Assembly (NCBI RefSeq): GCF_015710975.1
Contig: NZ_CP049783.1
Coordinates: 62,001-126,000, forward strand
Length of the DNA: 64,000 nt
Source of the DNA: Paenibacillus polymyxa
GTDB lineage: Bacteria; Bacillota; Bacilli; Paenibacillales; Paenibacillaceae
Reading direction: 5' to 3'
Of this stretch, positions 51,188 through 59,570 are shown piece after piece. The notes under the pieces are model-generated. The model made no database searches and was not told the origin of the DNA. It worked only from the letters and a program-made list of their open reading frames with translations. Made by a program: the position numbers and the translations under genes. Each line of letters starts with the position of its first letter. Position 1 is the stretch's first letter.

Positions 51188-52665
51188 ACCCAATAATATT
51201 TATCGTGATTTGGATTAGGCTGACCATTACTCAAAGTCCTTCTCTTGTCTCTGTTTTTATAACTGATAACATACGGTATTTCGTTTTCAGAGAAATATAC
51301 ATTTAGTGATTTAGCAGATTTCTGTAATCTTTTTCTACCATCACGTAGACCTATTTTTTTCACCAATTTGTCCTGATCTTCTTTATATAGTCGTTTATTA
51401 ATTAACGTGTCTAAAAAGTCTGATAAACTTACTTTCTCATATGTATCATCTAACACTGTATATGTTTGTTGCTGAAGTTTGCTTTGAATGTAGTTCATAT
51501 ATCCATTTTCTTCTAATAGCATACTTTCATAAAGCTCCTTATCATAGTTTTCTTTAAAAAATCTCAGCTCATTAATTGTCTTTTTGTAACCTGTTTCATC
51601 ATCAGACAAACAATCATACACTATTTTGTTATTGGTCTTCTTTTTGTATTTTTTCACATACTCTGCTGCACCATTTTCTTTCAGATAAATTGCTGGGTTA
51701 ATCTGTATTTCACAATCTCTAATTAATTTATTTATCATCTTATCAGATATGTCCTTGATGATCACAGTAACTTTATCTCTCTTATCAATGATTCTTTTTC
51801 TACCCAAACATTGAATTAAAGTATCTACATCACCAATATCGGCAATTACGTATTTGATCGCTCTGTCTTTTAGATTAACACCATTATCTAACGTAGAAGT
51901 TGTGAAAAGAAACTTTTCAGCGAACTTTTCTTCTGTCAGCATGTTCATTACTTTATCTTTGTCCACATACTTTTTTTCTTTAGTTGTACCAGAATCAGAA
52001 CAAACAAATAATGAATTTTTAAATGTTTCGTGTAATGCTAGTCCTTTGGCTGAACTTTTATTGAAACAGATTGCCTTCTTATTTTTAGGCACAGTACCTA
52101 GAAACTTTTCTAGCACTTTGTCGTTCTTATAGAAAATCAGTTCTTTTATATGACTGTAATCATGAGGTATAGAGTGACTTTCATGTTCTATATTTTTGAA
52201 TTTTAAATAGGAAATCATTGCATCAGCAGTTGCAGACATAAATATGCGAATCTTATTTTTCTCCTTGATTATTGCGTTAAATGAATCTTCTGTGTTCTCA
52301 TTAAATTTTGATTCCGTCAAGAAATAATGAAACTCATCGCATACTAGATACTTATATTCTTCGTTTACTACCACATTGTTATGTATAAGTTCCCATTCAT
52401 ATTTCTGATAGAGTCGAATAGTTATCACATCAGTTTTACAATCTCGTTCTATTTCTTTTTGAAATTGTTCATTTAACCTAGTCCTATTCAACAAGAATAA
52501 AATTTTAGAGCCTTCTTCCTTTGCCACAGGGTAAAGTCCATTTTTAATGAAATGACTTTTGCCTACTCCCGTACCAGCTTCTATTGTAATAATATCTCCA
52601 CGTTGCCACTTGTGCATATGATCCTTTAGCACATCTGAAACAGTAATCCTTTTATTCCGAGCCAA
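51166..52665 (-). CDS. SF2 DEAD/DEAH-type helicase
   Basis: 499 residues from TTG 52665 (GAGAGGGTGAGAGA). Motif I EAGTGVGKSHF (about residue 30), motif II CDEFHY, motif III MSATAD, motif V-like FTTSTLDNGVNL and motif VI IQCLGRKR, in the right order. The C-terminal 150 residues are charged and unique. As the only helicase-like gene here and next to the polymerase, it may act in phage replication or help open late promoters. Driven by a perfect-consensus promoter. Duplication at the 3' end leaves the reading frame intact. Confidence 0.82.
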   Translation of the reverse strand: MARNKRITVSDVLKDHMHKWQRGDIITIEAGTGVGKSHFIKNGLYPVAKEEGSKILFLLNRTRLNEQFQKEIERDCKTDVITIRLYQKYEWELIHNNVVVNEEYKYLVCDEFHYFLTESKFNENTEDSFNAIIKEKNKIRIFMSATADAMISYLKFKNIEHESHSIPHDYSHIKELIFYKNDKVLEKFLGTVPKNKKAICFNKSSAKGLALHETFKNSLFVCSDSGTTKEKKYVDKDKVMNMLTEEKFAEKFLFTTSTLDNGVNLKDRAIKYVIADIGDVDTLIQCLGRKRIIDKRDKVTVIIKDISDKMINKLIRDCEIQINPAIYLKENGAAEYVKKYKKKTNNKIVYDCLSDDETGYKKTINELRFFKENYDKELYESMLLEENGYMNYIQSKLQQQTYTVLDDTYEKVSLSDFLDTLINKRLYKEDQDKLVKKIGLRDGRKRLQKSAKSLNVYFSENEIPYVISYKNRDKRRTLSNGQPNPNHDKYYWVIAKFQC

Positions 52666-52712
52666 TCTCTCACCCTCTCTGATTTATTGAGCTACAATCA
52701 GCTCCTATGAAC

Positions 52713-52741
52713 ATTATATGATTAGCGGTCTTACATGTCAA
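52713..52741 (-). promoter_or_regulatory. Perfect-consensus promoter of the helicase-polymerase unit
   Basis: TTGACA (52741-52736), 17-bp spacer, TATAAT (52718-52713) on the minus strand, 48 bp before the helicase start. ATTTCATTATATT (52745-52757) adjoins the -35 on its upstream side, a possible operator. Such a strong promoter would need repression in the lysogen. Confidence 0.82.
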
Positions 52742-52769
52742 CATATTTCATTATATTTAATTATTTTTC

Positions 52770-53565
52770 TGTATTGGATTTGTAGTTATCAGTAAACCCG
52801 TATCGAGAAATGAACTATTTTGATTAATAATCCGTATATATAAAGGAAGAAACTCGATTATGGTGTCGGAAGTATCGAAGAAACTATTGGTATCATTGTG
52901 TTTTTGGACAGTTTTGGAGTGAAATTAGAGAGAGTATACATAAAACAATTAAAAATGTGGAGAGAAAAGTGGCTATTTGTATAGGTGTTTTCGATAAGGG
53001 TGTCGATACGGGTAGGATAAAACTGTACCATATTATAACGTAAATAAGAGTGATACAGTCATGAGCAATAGTGATTGAAAATTATAGTTGGGTGTCGGAG
53101 TGGAAGTGCTACAGCATTATTTGGTAATTTTAACACTAATTACGATTTTATATACCCCCCACTACCCTATTCTAAATGAGGTAAAACCACAGTTGTAGCG
53201 CATTTAGATACCATATAAGTATAGTTATGTAGTATATGTGATTTGGCATTAATTTCGATGAAAATCGTTGACATTATGATATGATTATGCTTATTAATTT
53301 GTAAAAAATTTCAAAATAATATGACCAAAAAACAAAACTGTTATAGTGTTATTAAAAAATCTGTACCAGTGCAAGACGCATCGCCTATTATAATAGGAAT
53401 CGCGGAACGTTTGTGTTATAGTTAGGATTCACTAACCATATACTATCATCTTGTCCTACTCTACTCGCCAACTATGTTCATGCTGTCCTACTACTCACCA
53501 GTATCATATCCACATCATAACTACAAATAACACCTAACTTTCAACATACAAAAATAAATAAATAC
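52770..53565. other. 800-bp AT-rich region without genes; candidate control or origin region
   Basis: No convincing ORF in any frame. It holds three GGTGTCG(G/A) copies (52862, 52999, 53091 areas), a 14-bp palindrome CCTATTATAATAGG (about 53384-53397), two imperfect direct repeats around TGTCCTACT...ACTC(G/A)CCA (about 53452-53501), and long AT runs. It separates the leftward helicase unit from the rightward small genes. Origin function is only a guess. Confidence 0.35.
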
Positions 53566-53594
53566 TTGAATATAATGAAATAACGTGGTATAAT
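53566..53594 (+). promoter_or_regulatory. Rightward promoter with ATAATGAAAT in the spacer
   Basis: TTGAAT (53566-53571), 17 bp, TATAAT (53589-53594). The shared motif AATATAATGAAAT occupies 53569-53581, between the two elements. It drives the small genes at 53626 and onwards. Confidence 0.75.
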
Positions 53595-53625
53595 TATATA
53601 TGTAAGGAAGAGAGGTGGTGACAAC

Positions 53626-53808
53626 ATGAAAGAATACATACCTTACATTATCAGCACTCTAACCTTAATCCTAACGTCAATCAAATTCATTCTTGACGAA
53701 AAGCGAGCAAGACGAAAGGAACGGCTTGAACTATTGGACAGGCTAAAGGATGCTGAAAATGAAAAGAGTGCATTTCCTCCACGAAAGGAAACACACTCAA
53801 AACGGTAA
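53626..53808 (+). CDS. Small membrane protein with charged tail
   Basis: 60 residues: MKEYIPYIISTLTLILTSIKFILDEKRARRKERLELLDRLKDAEN... One N-terminal membrane helix and a charged coiled tail, the shape of BhlA/XhlA-type holin partners, but too generic to assign. GAGAGGTGGTGACAAC before the ATG. Confidence 0.6.
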   Translation: MKEYIPYIISTLTLILTSIKFILDEKRARRKERLELLDRLKDAENEKSAFPPRKETHSKR

Positions 53809-53908
53809 AGCTTCACAACTAAGGGAATCGAAAGTTGGTTCCCTTAGAACCACACCTACATATTACCACAGTTATTGACTATAGACAACGTAAAGGAGGA
53901 ATTTGACC

Positions 53909-54085
53909 ATGAAACGATTCATCAAAGGTCTATCGAATGTTTATGTATTATTGCTCATCACTGCTATCGCTTCAATGTTTTTCGTCTATCCATCCCAGCA
54001 AACCAATATACTTATGAAAGCAATATCAATCATAACCGCTGTATTATGTATAATCGGATTGGTACGTTACAGAAAGAATAAATAA
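53909..54085 (+). CDS. Small two-helix membrane protein
   Basis: 58 residues from ATG 53909 behind AAAGGAGGAATTTGACC: MKRFIKGLSNVYVLLLITAIASMFFVYPSQQTNILMKAISIITAVLCIIGLVRYRKNK. Two membrane helices with basic ends. Holin-like in shape; could also act in lysogeny or superinfection exclusion. Confidence 0.55.
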   Translation: MKRFIKGLSNVYVLLLITAIASMFFVYPSQQTNILMKAISIITAVLCIIGLVRYRKNK

Positions 54086-54220
54086 ATACAGCAACCAAGC
54101 ACACAAGCAATACGACACAATGTATAACTATGATTTGACAATCTTAATCCAATATCGAATTGCCATTCTTATCCGCATCTTATGGTACAATATAGCTAAA
54201 CTATTGATAGGATGGGGCAA

Positions 54221-54589
54221 ATGAATATGTCTGATAGGTACAACAAATTTCTTGCATCACAGGCAAGACTTAATAAAAAGTCGGATTATGCAAGTGATTA
54301 CCATGAACGTATAATAGAAATGATAGCAGACTTTGAAAGTGAATTAGACGATACTCAAGAGGTGGGCATGAGACTTGTTACATTTGGACAAAGTGTTACC
54401 TTTCATGTTCAAAATATTGGCTACTATGATCCTTATCTAATTCGATTTATAGGACAGCTTGAAGATGGTTCACCAGTTGAATTGGTTCAACACGTTTCAC
54501 AAATTAGTTTCTTACTTATGGCTGCTAAAAAGCTTGATCCTGAAAAGCCAGCCAACAGAATTGGCTTTATCCTTGAGGAAGAAAAGTAA
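54221..54589 (+). CDS. DUF6173-like protein
   Basis: 122 residues from ATG 54221 (GGATGGGGCAA ahead; an in-frame ATG at 54212 is possible). The C-terminal YYDPYLIRFIGQLEDGSPVELVQHVSQISFLLMAAKKLDPEKPANRIGF is the conserved part of this family, found in many phages and genomes with unknown function. A terminator follows. Confidence 0.65.
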   Translation: MNMSDRYNKFLASQARLNKKSDYASDYHERIIEMIADFESELDDTQEVGMRLVTFGQSVTFHVQNIGYYDPYLIRFIGQLEDGSPVELVQHVSQISFLLMAAKKLDPEKPANRIGFILEEEK

Positions 54590-54607
54590 GATAATAAAAC
54601 ACAAACA

Positions 54608-54640
54608 AGCCTAGATACCGTTATGGTCTAGGCTCTTTAC
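54608..54640 (+). terminator. Terminator of the rightward small-gene unit
   Basis: AGCCTAGATACC, loop, GGTCTAGGCT, then CTTTACT. The stem has one bulge. Confidence 0.65.
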
Positions 54641-55084
54641 TATGCTTATCAGTAGGGGTCAAGTTGACCATCGCTTGTTTAACACTGTGTTAAACTGTTG
54701 GACTGTTGGACTTAACGTCCAAGTTAATTATTGTACACAGCATACAACTTTTGCGAGGTCTGTAACGAACCTGACAAATCATATTGAATACACAGGCAAA
54801 AAGGACAACCATTACAGGTCATCCACTTTACAATATATTCAATTCATTACCCTAATCACAATGAACACCCATAATGTTATACAACTAATCAGCGTTGCTT
54901 TATCTTTCATTCTCCACTTCATCGACATATCACCCTTTCAAATGTATGTAGACATGTTAGCCTTGGTACTCAACTCTATCTGTTTGGAATGCTGTAGAAA
55001 GCTCCAATATATCCAGATCCGTTCCAAGGGAATGTATGATAACAGACCCATCCTTTTTAACTACATGTATATGCTTCAACGAGT
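54641..55084. other. 440-bp region without a supported gene
   Basis: A plus-strand frame crosses it but has no ribosome site and a poor composition. It holds one 17-bp palindrome TTTAACACTGTGTTAAA (54678-54694) and a TTGGAC repeat nearby. I see no gene here. Confidence 0.4.
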
Positions 55085-55513
55085 TCATACCGTGACACCA
55101 TGTAACGCTTTAAGAAACGTTATAGGATTGATTGAATCTGGATTAAACACGTTGTTATCTGCATCCAATACATTGAACAAGTCATCAACAACTTGAATAC
55201 GGTCAAAGTAAACATAGCTTTTCTTGCTTCCATTCATACGGTAACTGTATCCACGTCTAAAACATTCAGCCTGTACCAATTCATCAAAACTATCCGAACA
55301 AGTTTGATTAATGTAAATATTATATCCACAATTTTCATTATTTTTATTTATGTATTTTTGTATTTCAGCTACAGTTTTAGGTGATACGTCATATATAGTT
55401 ATTGCAATTTCATTATGTGAAACAGGTAATCCAGCAACAATCAATTTAGGAAACGCAGTTTTAACCTCTTTTTCTTTAATCTTTGCGACTGTACCTATTG
55501 GCATATGATTCAT
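55085..55513 (-). CDS. Hypothetical phage protein, 142 residues
   Basis: ATG 55513 is chosen because AAAAGGAGCGATATATA precedes; the longer frame overlaps the neighbour. Reads MNHMPIGTVAKIKEKEVKTAFPKLIVAGLPVSHNEIAITIYDVSPKTVAEIQKYI... with ECFRRGYSYRMNGSKKSYVYFDRIQVVDDLF. Alpha/beta, not recognised. Lies downstream of a winged-helix gene. Confidence 0.6.
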   Translation of the reverse strand: MNHMPIGTVAKIKEKEVKTAFPKLIVAGLPVSHNEIAITIYDVSPKTVAEIQKYINKNNENCGYNIYINQTCSDSFDELVQAECFRRGYSYRMNGSKKSYVYFDRIQVVDDLFNVLDADNNVFNPDSINPITFLKALHGVTV

Positions 55514-55538
55514 TATATATCGCTCCTTTTTATTATTA

Positions 55539-55799
55539 TTATTTGTTCGATTCATTATTTTCGATTACTTCCAAAGGTAAGCTATCTTTCATTTCATTCA
55601 GTCCCCAAAGTCCTGCTCTGATTTTGAAAAAGTATTTTTGGTTTTGAACAATCCTTCTTATAGTTGCATCTGGTGTTTTAGTTTTCCATTCTACTCCCTC
55701 AACTTGTCGAACATCTACATACAACTCTTTAAGCGTTGCATATCCACCTTTTTGTTTCATTGCTTCAATTACGGCTTGCGTTTGAGTTACCTTTGTCAT
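55539..55799 (-). CDS. Winged-helix protein (HARE-HTH-like)
   Basis: 86 residues: TQTQAVIEAMKQKGGYATLKELYVDVRQVEGVEWKTKTPDATIRRIVQNQKYFFKIRAGLWGL, matching the winged-helix pattern often fused to restriction or DNA-modifying enzymes, ending in the wing motif FxIRAGLWGL. Divergent from the tandem Cro-like genes. AGGAGAGAACAACAA before the ATG. A DNA-binding role is likely; the partner is unknown. Confidence 0.65.
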   Translation of the reverse strand: MTKVTQTQAVIEAMKQKGGYATLKELYVDVRQVEGVEWKTKTPDATIRRIVQNQKYFFKIRAGLWGLNEMKDSLPLEVIENNESNK

Positions 55800-55875
55800 T
55801 TGTTGTTCTCTCCTTTTGTATTCCTCTTGATATCTTTATTATATAATAACCACTAGTGTTTAGCAAGTAGTATTT

Positions 55876-55906
55876 AATTGTTAATCACAATTATTTTTTG
55901 TATAAT
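55876..55906 (+). promoter_or_regulatory. Promoter and palindrome ahead of the tandem Cro-like genes
   Basis: TTGTTA (55878-55883), 17 bp, TATAAT (55901-55906). The palindrome AATTGT-TAATC-ACAATT (55876-55892) covers the -35, so a repressor bound there would block the promoter. Confidence 0.68.
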
Positions 55907-55939
55907 AGATTCAATAATATAATGGAGGAATACGTTTTT

Positions 55940-56167
55940 ATGCTGAAGGTTACACCACGTTTAGGAGAGGTATTGAAAGAAAAAGGTTATACATCGCAAT
56001 TGTCATTTTGTAATGAACATGGAATCAATCAAAGAGCTGTCAATTCGTTTGATAAAAGTGTTCAACATAAAAGTGTTAATTTGTTCGCAATAGCTAGAGC
56101 GCTAAATGTTAATGTGGAAGAATTGTTTAAGGTTGAGGAAGTACCAGACGAAGAAACTACAGAGTAA
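55940..56167 (+). CDS. Cro-like helix-turn-helix protein A
   Basis: 75 residues from ATG 55940 behind GGAGGAATACGTTTTT; the frame opens earlier at 55898. MLKVTPRLGEVLKEKGYTSQLSFCNEHGINQRAVNSFDKSVQHKSVNLFAIARALNVNVEELFKVEEV: an XRE/Cro-type fold. Close paralogue of the next gene. Likely a regulator of lysogeny or early genes. Confidence 0.75.
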   Translation: MLKVTPRLGEVLKEKGYTSQLSFCNEHGINQRAVNSFDKSVQHKSVNLFAIARALNVNVEELFKVEEVPDEETTE

Positions 56168-56183
56168 TTAGGATTGAGGACAC

Positions 56184-56390
56184 ATGAAAATTACGCCAAG
56201 ACTAAACGAACTATTAAAAGAACATGGATACACAAGCCAACTACAATTTTGCAAACAGCATGGTTTGTCACAACGTTCAGTGAATCAATTTGATAAAAAC
56301 AAAGCATTCCACATTAAAACCTTGTTTGCAATATCGTCTGCATTAGGCGTTAGTATCAATGAGCTGTTTATAGTTGAATATGATGAATAA
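56184..56390 (+). CDS. Cro-like helix-turn-helix protein B
   Basis: 68 residues sharing K(V/I)TPRLxE(V/L)LKExGYTSQLxFCxxHG(I/L)xQRxVNxFDK with protein A, about half identical. It begins 16 bp after A. The recognition region (QRxVN) is kept while others differ, so the two may bind related sites or form mixed dimers. A terminator follows. Confidence 0.75.
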   Translation: MKITPRLNELLKEHGYTSQLQFCKQHGLSQRSVNQFDKNKAFHIKTLFAISSALGVSINELFIVEYDE

Positions 56391-56394
56391 AAGA

Positions 56395-56421
56395 AAAGAG
56401 CCATTTGTATTGTGGCTCTTT
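56395..56421 (+). terminator. Terminator of the Cro-like pair
   Basis: AAAGAGCCA, 9-nt loop, TGGCTCTTT followed by a T-rich stretch. Confidence 0.75.
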
Positions 56422-56477
56422 GTGTATTTTAAGCTTTAGTGTTGCTTTTCAATTTTCAAACCTATGCTATTAAGGTA

Positions 56478-56813
56478 TTAAATAAAAGGTTCCCATAGTT
56501 TCTTCATATTCTCCCATCTTGGCTGCAAGAACTCTTTTACTTTATCCTCATCCTCTTTGTTTACTTTAACTGTACAGTATTGATAATCGCCTATCCGCTG
56601 AAGTATCCAAAACATATGTAATTCATCGCTACCTTCGTCATACACTTTCCAATCCCATCTAAAGAGCAAATGGTAATCCATATCTGCATCATCCCATTCT
56701 TTCAAAAACTTTTTGAATGAATCATACTCACACCCTCCTTCATCTCCTTTTGTGCGATAATTGCTCAAATTGCAATAGTAGGGATGTTCAACTTCCCACA
56801 AATGTTTTGTCAT
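56478..56813 (-). CDS. Hypothetical phage protein, 111 residues
   Basis: Rich in Trp, Tyr and acidic residues: HLWEVEHPYYCNLSNYRTKGDEGGCEYDSFKKFLKEWDDADMDYHLLFRWDWKVYDEG... IQRIGDYQYCTVKVNKEDEDKVKEFLQPRWENM. Beta-rich, not recognised. AGAGAGGAATAAAAGAT before the ATG. Confidence 0.62.
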   Translation of the reverse strand: MTKHLWEVEHPYYCNLSNYRTKGDEGGCEYDSFKKFLKEWDDADMDYHLLFRWDWKVYDEGSDELHMFWILQRIGDYQYCTVKVNKEDEDKVKEFLQPRWENMKKLWEPFI

Positions 56814-56923
56814 ATCTTTTATTCCTCTCTTTTAGAGATACAGTGCTTTTTAAAGTATAGCAAACTATCTTATTTTCACTGAAAATATGATCCCATTTAT
56901 TTGTTTTCTGTTTGTTGATTTTC

Positions 56924-57304
56924 CTAGTTCCTGAGATTTTTCGTTTGTTCTTTTTGAATCTTTAATTGCAGATCCTTTTCAATCAATGAATCCTCAAATG
57001 CTTCAGCCGCACGATTTAAATCAATATGACTAAGCCCTACAAATACATCATAAAGGACATTAACAATTTGCTTATCGCTTTTCATATGATATTTCATCGA
57101 CAACATAATCAGTCCTAACACACGCTCAGTACTAAACTCATAAAAATCTTTATATCCTGCCTTCTCATATCCTGCTTTATACGCCTCTTTTAATGCTTCT
57201 TCGAATAGGTCTAATGCCTTTTCTTGTTTAAGTGACATTCTTTTTGGATATAGTTTCTTTTGAATGTTATAGCGAAACTGTCTTTCGTTTATCATTTTTT
57301 GCAA
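56924..57304 (-). CDS. Hypothetical phage protein, 126 residues, TTG start
   Basis: TTG 57304 behind GAGGGCGATTTC; an in-frame ATG lies at 57295. Fully helical: RFRYNIQKKLYPKRMSLKQEKALDLFEEALKEAYKAGYEKAGYKDFYEFSTERVLGL..., charged. Not recognised. Confidence 0.6.
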   Translation of the reverse strand: MQKMINERQFRYNIQKKLYPKRMSLKQEKALDLFEEALKEAYKAGYEKAGYKDFYEFSTERVLGLIMLSMKYHMKSDKQIVNVLYDVFVGLSHIDLNRAAEAFEDSLIEKDLQLKIQKEQTKNLRN

Positions 57305-57333
57305 GAAATCGCCCTCTTTTTTATCCGTATAAT

Positions 57334-57540
57334 TTAAATACTCATCATTGTTATAGTATTCTTTTGCTTAGGACTGATATCATTCAGTACAAAACGCGCT
57401 TTATTAACCAATTGTTTAGTCTTGTCATCACTAAATCTCAACTGTCTACAAACAATAGCTAGATAGCCTAAACACGATTCATTATCCCATTGGGCTGGTT
57501 CTTCCGGTGGCTCAACCTCTGTGTAAAATATTTTCGTCAT
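57334..57540 (-). CDS. Hypothetical phage protein, 68 residues
   Basis: ATG 57540 with AGTGAG ahead. MTKIFYTEVEPPEEPAQWDNESCLGYLAIVCRQLRFSDDKTKQLVNKARFVLNDI...; helical C-terminus. Overlaps no other strong frame. Not recognised. Confidence 0.5.
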   Translation of the reverse strand: MTKIFYTEVEPPEEPAQWDNESCLGYLAIVCRQLRFSDDKTKQLVNKARFVLNDISPKQKNTITMMSI

Positions 57541-57542
57541 AT

Positions 57543-57818
57543 TTAACACTCACTTCTGTCACAAATTGGGCTTAATACTTCAGCTAATGCAATCAATCCA
57601 TTAGTGAATAGTGTAGGAACCCACATGTTATGAATCGACTCAGGTAGGTGTGTAATCATCTTTTCTAATGTGAATAAGGTTAGATTATTGATTGGTATTA
57701 GGATATATTTAATCATTGTCAATTTACGTTTCCCTTCAAAGTGATGCTTTACATAATTCCAATACATTGTTGCTCGTTTCCAGTACAGTGTTACGTACCC
57801 ACAAGTGGGCATCATCAT
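57543..57818 (-). CDS. Hypothetical protein, 91 residues
   Basis: Reads MMMPTCGYVTLYWKRATMYWNYVKHHFEGKRKLTMIKYILIPINNLTLFTLEKMITHLPES..., with a hydrophobic middle. No ribosome site is evident before the start, so the true start is uncertain. It ends a few bases before the next gene of the same leftward unit. Confidence 0.42.
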   Translation of the reverse strand: MMMPTCGYVTLYWKRATMYWNYVKHHFEGKRKLTMIKYILIPINNLTLFTLEKMITHLPESIHNMWVPTLFTNGLIALAEVLSPICDRSEC

Positions 57819-57849
57819 TTCGCATCTTGTTGCGAATAAAATGGCAATT

Positions 57850-58167
57850 TTACATTGATTTTAGTTCTTCTTTGTAGGGTATAAGTGCATCCCAAATCTC
57901 TACATTAATAGCTTCTAAGTAATTCTGTTCTTGTGAATACGAAGGTTTGTCTATGTCCAAGCAATCAATGATTGTCTGTAGCTTAGGAATCTTCTCCTTT
58001 GCTTTCTCCAGATAAGAAATATACAGTATTGTCGTTGTGTTATATTCGGGAAAGTATTTAGCCAACATTTGACGCATTAACAAGTAATCTTTAGCTTTCC
58101 ACTTTTTACGTTCTTTTTTACGAAGTCGATCATAATCATCTATCCATTGAGATAATTGTTCATCCAA
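57850..58167 (-). CDS. Hypothetical phage protein, 105 residues
   Basis: Basic helical start (LSQWIDDYDRLRKKERKKWKAKDYLLMRQMLAKYF) and acidic end. GAGGTGAAAGGAATTGG before the ATG. Second or later gene of the unit led by 58281-58739. Not recognised. Confidence 0.6.
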   Translation of the reverse strand: MDEQLSQWIDDYDRLRKKERKKWKAKDYLLMRQMLAKYFPEYNTTTILYISYLEKAKEKIPKLQTIIDCLDIDKPSYSQEQNYLEAINVEIWDALIPYKEELKSM

Positions 58168-58280
58168 TTCCTTTCACCTCATAAATGTTATTAATTAGTT
58201 GTTATATGATTTAACAGGACAGATATGACCTATGATGAGTGAAGTATGTAGTTTGACCTGTCCTGCTATGTATTATTGAA

Positions 58281-58739
58281 TTAGATGGATAATGCCACAG
58301 TTAACGATGAAGAATATTTGCCTTTTTTAAAGTATGCATCATAGATAAGTTCAGGGTTGTCCGTTTTAAAACGTCTAATCTTGACCGCCTTCATTGGTTC
58401 CTGAAACAATTTCTCCAATGCAGACTGTTTATCTCGATAATAATCGTAAACGAATGTTGCTTTATCGGTATAGCTGTAGGAATCAATATCCTCTTTTCTC
58501 ATTTTAGCGAGTAATGACAATTCAGGTACGCTACCGCTAGTTTCAAACAGTAACCGTTCAACAAACTCATTTAGTCGTTCAATCGTTTTGAGATGAAACT
58601 TCATCAGGTCGATAATGATCGTTGCTTTAGGTGAGATTTCGAGTTCAATCATAACTTTTTGTAATTCCGCGTCCATGTTGTACACCCCTTTGTTGGTATT
58701 GGATTGAGTTGGTTGCGGCTTTGTTAATGTGATTGTCAT
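58281..58739 (-). CDS. Hypothetical early protein under the divergent repressor
   Basis: 152 residues from ATG 58739 (AAGGGA 11 nt before), or 131 from ATG 58676 (AAAGGGGTG 7 nt before), which may be the real start. The core MDAELQKVMIELEISPKATIIIDLMKFHLKTIERLNEFVERLLFET is helical; the C-terminus is basic. Its promoter is consensus and overlaid by GTTTAAC sites, so it is a likely repressor target in the lysogenic switch. Confidence 0.6.
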   Translation of the reverse strand: MTITLTKPQPTQSNTNKGVYNMDAELQKVMIELEISPKATIIIDLMKFHLKTIERLNEFVERLLFETSGSVPELSLLAKMRKEDIDSYSYTDKATFVYDYYRDKQSALEKLFQEPMKAVKIRRFKTDNPELIYDAYFKKGKYSSSLTVALSI

Positions 58740-58766
58740 ATGTATCAGTTCCCTTCAGATTAGGTC

Positions 58767-58901
58767 GTTTAACCGTTTCGTTTAACCTTGTTTACACTTC
58801 GAATTATACTGTCTGTTTAACCAACTGTCAACACTATTAAACAAGATTATTTTATTCTGTTAAGACTTTTTTTGCTTTTTTTGTAGTACAATATGTTTAA
58901 C
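58767..58901. promoter_or_regulatory. Divergent switch region with GTTTAAC operators
   Basis: GTTTAAC lies at 58767-58773, 58780-58786, 58815-58821 and 58895-58901 (a fifth imperfect copy near 58836). Minus-strand promoter: TTGACA (58831-58826), 17 bp, TATAAT (58808-58803), with one operator in its spacer and two just downstream. The last copy lies next to a plus-strand TACAAT (58887-58892), the likely -10 of the XRE gene. Binding by that XRE protein is inferred. Confidence 0.7.
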
Positions 58902-58927
58902 GAATATTACAGGAGGAAAATGTATAA

Positions 58928-59365
58928 ATGGAGCATTTTGGTTCTTTCCTCAAATCAATAAGAGGTGACATGAGTTTGCGAAAGGCTGCTGAAAAAAGTG
59001 GTCTAAGCCACACCTATATAAGTTTTCTTGAGAAAGGTGAACATCCTAAAACCCACAAACCTATCAACCCAACTCCTGACACGTTGAAGGCATTAGCACT
59101 TGCATATAATTATCCTTATAAAGATTTGCTACTTAAAGCGGGATACTTGAGTAATCAGTATTCCTTAGATTTTGAAACAGGTGGGACACGCCCAGCAACA
59201 GTTGAGGAAAGTTATTCGGATTATCTTACTGACAAAAGATATAAAGACAACGATATAAGGAAAATTCTTTATGAAAATGATGACTTGAACTATGGTGGTC
59301 GAGTTTTAACTATGAGTGAAAAAGAACGTATAATTCAACTGATTCCAATTTTGATTAATGAATAA
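58928..59365 (+). CDS. XRE-family repressor, candidate lysogeny regulator
   Basis: 145 residues. N-terminal HTH: FGSFLKSIRGDMSLRKAAEKSGLSHTYISFLEKGEHPKTHKPINPTPDTLKALALAYNYPYKDLLLKAGYL, the phage-repressor pattern. The C-terminal part (SYSDYLTDKRYKDNDIRKILYENDDLNYGGRVLTMSEKERIIQLI) may dimerise; no peptidase motif for self-cleavage. Divergent from an early gene over a cluster of repeated GTTTAAC sites. Confidence 0.85.
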   Translation: MEHFGSFLKSIRGDMSLRKAAEKSGLSHTYISFLEKGEHPKTHKPINPTPDTLKALALAYNYPYKDLLLKAGYLSNQYSLDFETGGTRPATVEESYSDYLTDKRYKDNDIRKILYENDDLNYGGRVLTMSEKERIIQLIPILINE

Positions 59366-59388
59366 TTTCATGGATCAATCATACAGTG

Positions 59389-59416
59389 CCATCCTAATTT
59401 TCAGGATGGTTTTTTG
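59389..59416 (+). terminator. Terminator of the XRE repressor gene
   Basis: CCATCCT, 7-nt loop, AGGATGG, then TTTTTTG. Confidence 0.9.
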
Positions 59417-59570
59417 TTGTATTGCGGATGAATTTAGCACGAATTTTGGATTTTGGTTGTAGACCTCCTTTTTGTTTATTATATTCAATCGAATTTATCA
59501 TTAAAACGTTCGATATAATAGTTATAGTCCATTTTTTCGATTGTGTCAAACATTAAAATGATTAAATGAA

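Noticed and set aside
53626..54085. AimP/AimR-type arbitrium module
   Set aside because: No TPR receptor of suitable size (about 380 residues) and no signal-peptide pro-peptide was found in the prophage.
54642..55196. 184-residue plus-strand frame
   Set aside because: No ribosome site, Cys/His/Asn-rich odd composition, and overlap with a better supported minus-strand gene.
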